A stretch of 19,730 nucleotides of DNA from SG8-41 sp035574195 (GTDB lineage: Bacteria > Pseudomonadota > Gammaproteobacteria > Burkholderiales > SG8-41), in the NCBI GenBank assembly GCA_035574195.1, contig DATLZE010000015.1, positions 1 to 19,730 on the forward strand, in the 5' to 3' direction. How positions within the stretch are numbered: the stretch's first letter is position 1; each line of letters opens with the position of its first letter. The notes under the pieces were generated by a model that did not search any database, was not told where the DNA came from, and saw only the letters and a list, made by a program, of their open reading frames with translations. Position numbers and translations under genes: made by a program. Shown here piece after piece: positions 18,301 to 19,730 of this stretch.

Positions 18301-19730
18301 ATGGCTTCTGTGTAGTAGTTGTTCTCGCCGAGCAGGACCTGGAGGTTCGCGTCGGTGATCTTGCTCGTGTCCTTGTTGAGGTTCTTGACGTCCTCCAGCG
18401 TGAAGTCGAGCGGCGCCGGCCCGCTCACCTTGTGATTGCGTGCGGCGACCGCGAGGCTCGCAGCGGTGACGTCGGCGCCGGCTCCGAGCGAAGCCCGGTA
18501 CTCGTTTTCCGAGACGACTATCGCGATGGAGGCGCCGACGCCCACCTTGCCCGAGGTCGCGGCGCTCCATGCCTTGGCCGAGAGCTTGCTGGTGTTGTCC
18601 GCCTCGATCGCGACCGCGCCTGCGTTGCCGATGGTGACGCCGTCTCCGATCGCGGCGTGCGTCTTCGAGTTGGAATTCGCGACCGCGAGCGCGCCGGCGA
18701 CGCTCACCTTCTCGGAGCCGGCACCGGATACACCCTCGGCCGCGAGCTTGTTCTTGAAGCCCGGCGAGACGTTCTGTGCCGATTGCGCCGCCACCGTGAC
18801 GTCGCCCGCATCCACAATGCGGCTGTTCGTGCCGATCGTCGCGGTGGTGTCGTTGCGCACGACCGAGAGCCCGACGCCGACCCCGATTCCGATCTGCGAG
18901 CCGGCGATGGGCTTGGTGATGTCGAGGGTGTCGCCGAGCCCGCGTGCGCTGAAGTCCGAGCTGTTGGAGGCGGTGACCTCGAGATCGCCGCCGGCTTCGA
19001 GCCTTCTGCCCGCCGCGATCGAGGCCTCCACGTCATCGTCGAGCACGAGCACCCCGGCGGCGGCGGCGACGTTGACCTTGCTGCTCACGCCGGTCTTCTG
19101 GGTGCCCTGCTGCGCGTTCTGGTTGTTCTGAAGCGTGGAGGTGGACTTCGCCTTGTCCCTTTCCTGCTGCGAGAGCTGGTCGCTCGATCTCCCGCCCGCG
19201 GCGCTCGCCTTCGCCACCGCCTCGTAGGAGCGGGTGGCGCTCGCGGCCACCGTCAGCTCGCCTCCCGCGGTGAGGTCGCGCTCGAGGCTCGCCTTGGTGG
19301 AGGTATCGCTCAGGATGATGGCGGCGGAGGCCCCGACGCCCACGTTGCCAGATTTGACGTCCCCGGTCGCCTTGGCTTCATGTGTCCCGGTGGCGCTGGC
19401 GTCGATGCTGACCGCACCGCTCGCCGCGATCGCGGCGCCCGCAGCGACGATCGCCTCGGTCGTCTGCTTGATCTCGGTGAACGCCACAACCGCGTCCACC
19501 GCGATGCTGCCCGCCGCGCCCGCTTCGGCCTGCGCCACGCTGTCGCTGTCGGAGGCGGCGGCAACGCGCAGATCGCCCGCGCCGCTGACAGCCGCAGCTT
19601 CCTGGATGCGCGCCCGGGCGAGATCGCGGCCGAACAGATTGAGGGCGACGGAGGCGCCGACGCCCACCTTCCCGCCGGAGGCCGGACCGTCGGGCAGCGC
19701 GGTTGCCGTGGTGTGGCTCGCGCTCTCGGC
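6330..19730 (-). CDS. Giant filamentous-haemagglutinin/adhesin-like exoprotein (TpsA-like), 5' end outside window
   Basis: One frame runs without a stop from the right edge to TAG at 6332-6330, giving at least 4466 residues; the N-terminus, where a signal peptide and TPS secretion domain would be expected, is outside. The sequence is dominated by Gly, Ala, Val, Ser, Thr, Asp and Asn in short alternating strands, as in right-handed beta-helix adhesins. In N-to-C order: degenerate repeats with a TxAxIG strand; a helical Ser/Thr/Asn-rich insert; a segment GDARINITNNTPNFLVLDKL (11520-11600) entering further beta-helix; a helical module with a duplication; a Gly/Ser/Ala-rich beta-helix (about 6800-8640); and a tail ending in DCTKPPLPEECK. 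No beta-barrel is present at the C-terminus, which argues against a classical autotransporter and for secretion by a TpsB. The only six cysteines seen form three close pairs. Very likely a surface or secreted adhesin or structural filament; ligand unknown. No terminator is visible after the stop. Confidence 0.9.
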   Translation of the reverse strand, partial: AESASHTTATALPDGPASGGKVGVGASVALNLFGRDLARARIQEAAAVSGAGDLRVAAASDSDSVAQAEAGAAGSIAVDAVVAFTEIKQTTEAIVAAGAAIAASGAVSIDASATGTHEAKATGDVKSGNVGVGASAAIILSDTSTKASLERDLTAGGELTVAASATRSYEAVAKASAAGGRSSDQLSQQERDKAKSTSTLQNNQNAQQGTQKTGVSSKVNVAAAAGVLVLDDDVEASIAAGRRLEAGGDLEVTASNSSDFSARGLGDTLDITKPIAGSQIGIGVGVGLSVVRNDTTATIGTNSRIVDAGDVTVAAQSAQNVSPGFKNKLAAEGVSGAGSEKVSVAGALAVANSNSKTHAAIGDGVTIGNAGAVAIEADNTSKLSAKAWSAATSGKVGVGASIAIVVSENEYRASLGAGADVTAASLAVAARNHKVSGPAPLDFTLEDVKNLNKDTSKITDANLQVLLGENNYYTEAIAGGGSSQVAVTGAFSINVFDDTTEAAIGQNATIRTAGAVALTAASDTTAKAFAGGVSAAGKVGVGVATADIANTGATRAYLAEGARISQSGGVAVDASAALDLTVIGASAAAAGTAGASGVLSLIHSESAVEAFAGDNATIGSNGAVAISAANRFDALNVAGVAGIGGTAGVGVSAGTNVVNNEARAWLGANATVDAAGLTSVEAASSQDVLSVVVGGAGGGTAGVAASTAVNVYSPVTQAWIGSGAKVNADPATTLAEQSVRVSAESTTDLLSVVGTVGIGGTAGVGGAADVIVIDKTTHAWIAGSGAAGRVRAGRNLEVLAGSSEEIRSVAAGFSAGGTAGVQGSASIVALSTDTQAYAAGGARLHSEGNAVVAASSATELDLLAGAIGASGSAAVGAGVAVAVVGKTTHAWIGNAAEVTALGTKPGVQVATGSFDASYVADAAADGEVSAPGITPSNGENAVPGGSQALTAKRVAAAGTRTIQGLAVTAVNRDDVESFAVTGAASGAGSVTLSGDVNVFGADTQAWIGESARVNESNAGSGAGQSVLVAAGNDFYRLGIAGALSASGTVGVGVGADVAVMNHTTKAGIGAGALVNARKDVEVAAKSGAEVLSISASLGASGTVGVSGSVSVLVFDHETWASIGNGARVDAGGNVAVTAQDDTDTTTIAGTVALGLGGGGVGGGLGVTVIDKDTRAWVGDGATVDARGQASSDLAAYSGESFGGTTAMRGLLVQAQSSEDLFTISAAGAAGLYVGIAGAVSVAAVDSDTAAWIGSGAQVNAAGGTPHANQDVNVTARNDLKLFNVSGALGAGAAGIAGSVDVGVIRNDTTAFIGDNATARAARDVHVNALSRKDLDTFVVSASGGLAGIAAGVAVYSVGGALDGDSQNRLKSDDGSDTVGSYVDGQATDDSVTSSFLSDYSDSRIASAAAEVDGARGGASVSGRFTATEARALPAGNAAFIGRNTTIAAGRHVDVDARESVNFDMTTGALAVGTVGLGAGVGVASFRNDNRAFIDDDARVTAGAAGNVTVSARLVEDLGALGIAGTGGIVAVDAAVSALDSKSNVVASFGDNVAVNRANRVRVEAEDDRALESETFSASVGAITAGASVATASITGATSATLGTGASVGQSAGQNVNDLEVSADANHAASAEATAGKGGLGLAASGTVSTATINPVVTASIGSNGALAVQNDVEITAGATVAAKADATGINVALGGSVGASVAEAKAAPQVTASLGASTTVAADNLLVWAKQLVPGGTHSAHASATGAAGGLLVGANATSATAENSGQVRTLVGESATLAITGSATVSAGNDTSQLAEVSGVSAGIVALGANFAQARSNTLAHAVVGDEVSASGGLLAVQASGKDVNIAEAVAGSGGVVSGAAASAATSSASSTLARTGAGTDTRQIAVGTLDVRAAHTTQFNGSVDSLNASLVGASGAAAEHGVDSTVYAGVGAGGRVAANNVFITAENKSHKFWLGAGSIAQDAATNPDDAPANVNSGSGGLFDLPAGSSKTHITQLTTAAVGENAKVHVLMPGFGSGLFNLDAYNEVIARDKAKLDSGGAVAVAKAVSHIFVDNAAAIAMFGPGSEVVSDLGDVNAGARSRADIVTRSTADTYGLAGAPGGEAYSVFNGLNQLLVGGGALIRADDGHVFLAAGQSSGGVPNSISAVSNVYLWNKTAIPIATSPDARSNVVADASLSVAGAANVESGGNITLLAERGPVSASAVGIGKDIYREALAQIASAISELFGGDEVSFEIHGGSTSVRGAGTVRVDGRLLAGIHRTESLTLDFELLATDTCSTPPCITPDGRVAWRLVPTATGGVSFTVDPAVGIAANIQKRIDKLRSLAAQYAGDPVAVAAYQSEITFLEHKLVELGLGQRQADGSINVGQWNNPSPREQRRGDILIVQSQLSGFTSTITAAGQTIVTTTTSALGTVTTILGNVDSIVSNHATVKTNNATIKTKIEGLSGFNPSSPPADYTTLAAKLGENETLHSEIANLRSLNAADQASVTAKNGQINTLLGEITTLNGELATHVNALALGDNGAASRILSVQTQIAAKQATIGTLSAEVNTLLGAISTRNTQINAKSATLSSNTLAIDNLEGSLATALRNPSNSTDTVLFGEISTLRASNNSPRATISNLSSQNDTNQTTYSGFVGTVSTQNATIASALPALAADMSLLSTHVASLPGLSDVPANGPIADFVHVNEITVRLGNINIRADNLLGTGELRAPGDARINITNNTPNFLVLDKLTVASEEGGMLRLNGVLVNSNSDINRVNRNGSGANFSAVVTRDSQGAPKPAITILSNYDPDGAAYANLPAPAPNIELNGDITNLRGSVTVHSKAGSILSSGQIRAGTVDIRAENGDFVQSFVDNFFHIGGDPASIHDHGTPLGAGIIANGSVFISARYLNINSLIQSGIEQWNLTLPSDATLLLTGPASLYGLNQAALDAALGAYVNGTGPQVTSFTPAGAPAGAFLRYDAQANRIEANIAFADYDRTRSDWAARTAGFNGLYPLVSDYGNIGANFDPLADRFVLDGEAVRGGYIQLFGQIINTSNSGAGRLRVLDGYGQLVVNNPTARPIVLNRLDAGADPTGTGRGTAGRIEIMDVQGINPDNTSSAIRTVFTRDYDVNSGTGVAHILRESGVLGANGAFTATSSSTSTSTANDGRSASYSPQAGLRFVWTTGTDNSNVRYWQFKGPQIFGIQTSQPTGTVISTSGPYALNSYRIDDGTYLSSGAVLGSPHNSGTHFAENSVTRTTSGSVWVKTAEWTDCNWWTLCIASEYNSKWTETFGSKTITTKSLKADYPIAIEFSGFNQGTVTVNSASSVILNGEIRNAAGATTIRAGSGITPLPGVSTASRSIIQGSDTALITSKDLRLDATGSIGAALGADPARSIQTAFSGVLNASAGNGNVLLTQTLGDLRYGSIAATGTPTAGSGKVVLEADGSILANTPASLIQGGRVELTSRNGAIGSIAAPLAVNVGYVDNLNDRRFYGLKAAAAGDIGVAARAWSGNPTGDLLVDTVVSLGGGVKLTALGRILDNNPFESVETRTWNELLDFWDSLGLRRNTPENAAKQEQAVRAYESGRTQDYRTYWLIRSRQADSSAFDPNFQFVATPTERAVLAAQFRAQEPGLTDAQVQARIAQFEQNRTQQYRELHAQVGSFTAAFDEGFRYAATQAERDAILKGSSWTDRELGISVTPGLLKDITNTNPIVKAPNVQGRSVTLAAGNAIGETRPAVTIPTDILPENLTDAQKVALAAAERSDLVLTDDLITVLQRKPVNFDALTGIAATVAAAPAPGTDNGSIFLASLGEGLLDTIQASGETRVKVRGSIVNAGTASLVRTGNLILEAANGGIGFIPDQGSGPTLAPLNLSLNPGATLIARAADNVSIVQAGDLNVDTVFSRKAVELTAAGSILDAFPNAELNVLADSITLTAQAGSIGSAANPLDVGVNPTGRIHASAAPGGVYLHGPLRASFNIGSVGAGDAASLAADVNMLIDGPVTAPGPIGLVAGGAITMTPNANVRASTLGLLLDAGALAMADGARMTVDVGTIDIRTLGDAVITGIFTGNPTASAIRIAAGGSVLDGGDSALDIIADTAPGAKLTITAGGTIGGNPLDVRLLNLETSSGGLTHLNEQDSVNIVGVQAGGEVLLNAGVAAPGSITGAGITSTGGTVAATAAGGAVNLVSVSATGDVTVSGDTGVTLQSAASTAGSASVSSASGSVSVATAAAGGSVTMKAGSSLTAGTVSAGGAATLEAAGGELAVNTVSGDAVTLAALGSLAAGSVQAGSSLTLSAERISATVQHSGSSGFLAANLSNYAGGPATFADLTASSPAGIAFGTFSLMDGSLQLPSGDLAIASAFVGNRVTITNPVTALLIDQGNRSPQPSDIQVWAPQQPFGLTLSRNILTTDATVIHYNELTHSAISFDPGIMPDLRHNVERGLAIAQEAAAIRTSVEQGPPPAAPLVSYSGVPVNLPDCTKPPLPEECK
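6333..6368 (-). other. C-terminal CX8C tail of the giant exoprotein
   Basis: The last twelve codons encode DCTKPPLPEECK. Cys codons are at 6363-6365 and 6336-6338, nine residues apart, with three prolines between. A cysteine pair close to the C-terminus is known in the Haemophilus HMW1 TPS adhesin, where the disulfide loop tethers the adhesin to its TpsB. The resemblance is in position and spacing; the same function is inferred. Confidence 0.6.
8690..9175 (-). other. Helical module with internal duplication in the giant exoprotein
   Basis: About 160 residues are charged and helical rather than beta-helical, starting after NPFESVETRTWNELLDFW. Two related copies are visible: RTQDYR followed by FDPNFQFVATPTERAVL (about 8915-9041) and RTQQYR followed by FDEGFRYAATQAERDAIL (about 8740-8852). 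They share RTQxYR, a Phe-rich centre and an ATxxER motif, with the helix AQVQARIAQFEQN between them. Confidence 0.6.
9900..10010 (-). other. Trp/Cys-rich element in the giant exoprotein
   Basis: Within otherwise Trp- and Cys-poor beta-helix, this segment encodes EWTDCNWWTLCIASEYNSKW. The two Cys codons are at 9981-9983 and 9963-9965 (CX5C). Dense aromatic residues with a likely disulfide suggest a small structured knob or binding loop projecting from the helix; the function is unknown. Confidence 0.55.
11740..12790 (-). other. Helical/coiled-coil insert in the giant exoprotein
   Basis: About 350 residues break the beta-helix pattern. They begin with IQKRIDKLRSLAAQY and SEITFLEHKLVELG, then show long Leu/Ile-spaced, Ser/Thr/Asn/Gln-rich heptads such as INTLLGEITTLNGELATHV and GTLSAEVNTLLGAI. 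Gly is scarcer than in the flanks. The DNA looks less GC-rich than the repeat region: a hand count of the line 12421-12480 gives 62% against 73% for 17041-17100. Boundaries are approximate, and a coiled-coil prediction would refine them. Confidence 0.65.
13150..19730 (-). repeat. About 30 degenerate beta-helix repeats within the giant exoprotein
   Basis: Protein-level repeats of about 50-65 residues follow the pattern: hydrophobic strand, (D/N)xxTxA(W/S/A/F)IGxxAxV, AGxVxVxA, a variable polar strand, then GxxGVGxSVxV. Examples are DTTEAAIGQNATI, KTTHAWIGNAAEV, HETWASIGNGARV and SDTAAWIGSGAQV. About 30 copies can be counted by eye; they are clearest between 13900 and 19730 and decay toward 13150. 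Copies differ enough in DNA that no long identical stretches stood out. Several repeats carry polar loop insertions, for example at 15520-15660, 16850-17010, 18310-18415 and 19090-19190. Ends are approximate. Confidence 0.8.

Noticed and set aside
10053..19131. Many other plus-strand open frames opposite the giant exoprotein (for example 10053-11819, 12195-14228, 13951-14856)
   Set aside because: Their Pro/Ala/Ser/Thr or Arg-rich translations mirror the repeat codons of the minus strand; no start signals or domains were seen.
13150..19730. CRISPR-like or DNA satellite repeat
   Set aside because: The repetition is at protein level, in frame and degenerate in DNA; there are no identical spaced units.

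Overview
The window is GC-rich DNA, roughly 70% G+C by eye, from a Gram-negative bacterium. Secreted proteins, a TpsB-type outer-membrane transporter and the codon use suggest a betaproteobacterium, but no marker gene fixes the taxonomy, so this is inference.

Left part (1-1915): the 5' portion of a threonine-synthase-like PLP enzyme runs off the left edge on the minus strand. A 30-bp perfect palindrome that looks like a strong terminator separates it from a small secreted protein (minus strand) with Pro/Ala repeats and a very basic Gly/Lys tail. A divergent control region with an extended -10, an operator-like inverted repeat and a 12-bp hairpin leads to an atypical short-chain dehydrogenase/reductase on the plus strand, which keeps the catalytic Tyr but not the usual Ser or Lys.

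Middle (1966-6311): a minus-strand two-gene operon encodes a transmembrane Ser/Thr kinase with a Cache-like periplasmic sensor and, coupled by an ATGA overlap, a small exported coiled-coil protein. Divergent from the kinase is a FhaC/ShlB-type two-partner-secretion transporter (TpsB).

Right part (6330-19730, minus strand): one uninterrupted reading frame of at least 4466 codons, still open at the right edge. It encodes the middle and C-terminus of a giant adhesin/filamentous-haemagglutinin-like exoprotein. From its N-terminal side the visible order is: about 30 degenerate beta-helix repeats of about 50-65 residues, a Ser/Thr/Asn-rich helical or coiled-coil insert, further beta-helix with a Cys/Trp-rich element, a helical module with an internal duplication, a Gly/Ser/Ala-rich beta-helix, and a C-terminal tail with a CX8C cysteine pair. 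It has no C-terminal beta-barrel, so it looks like a TPS substrate, and the adjacent TpsB is its obvious candidate exporter. The two genes are convergent with only 18 bp between stop codons, unlike the usual co-directional tpsB-tpsA operon.

Working model (inference): a surface-adhesion island in which a giant exoprotein is exported by the convergent TpsB, and the divergently encoded sensor kinase with its periplasmic coiled-coil partner may report envelope or external conditions. No RNA genes, CRISPR arrays, insertion sequences or prophage genes were seen.
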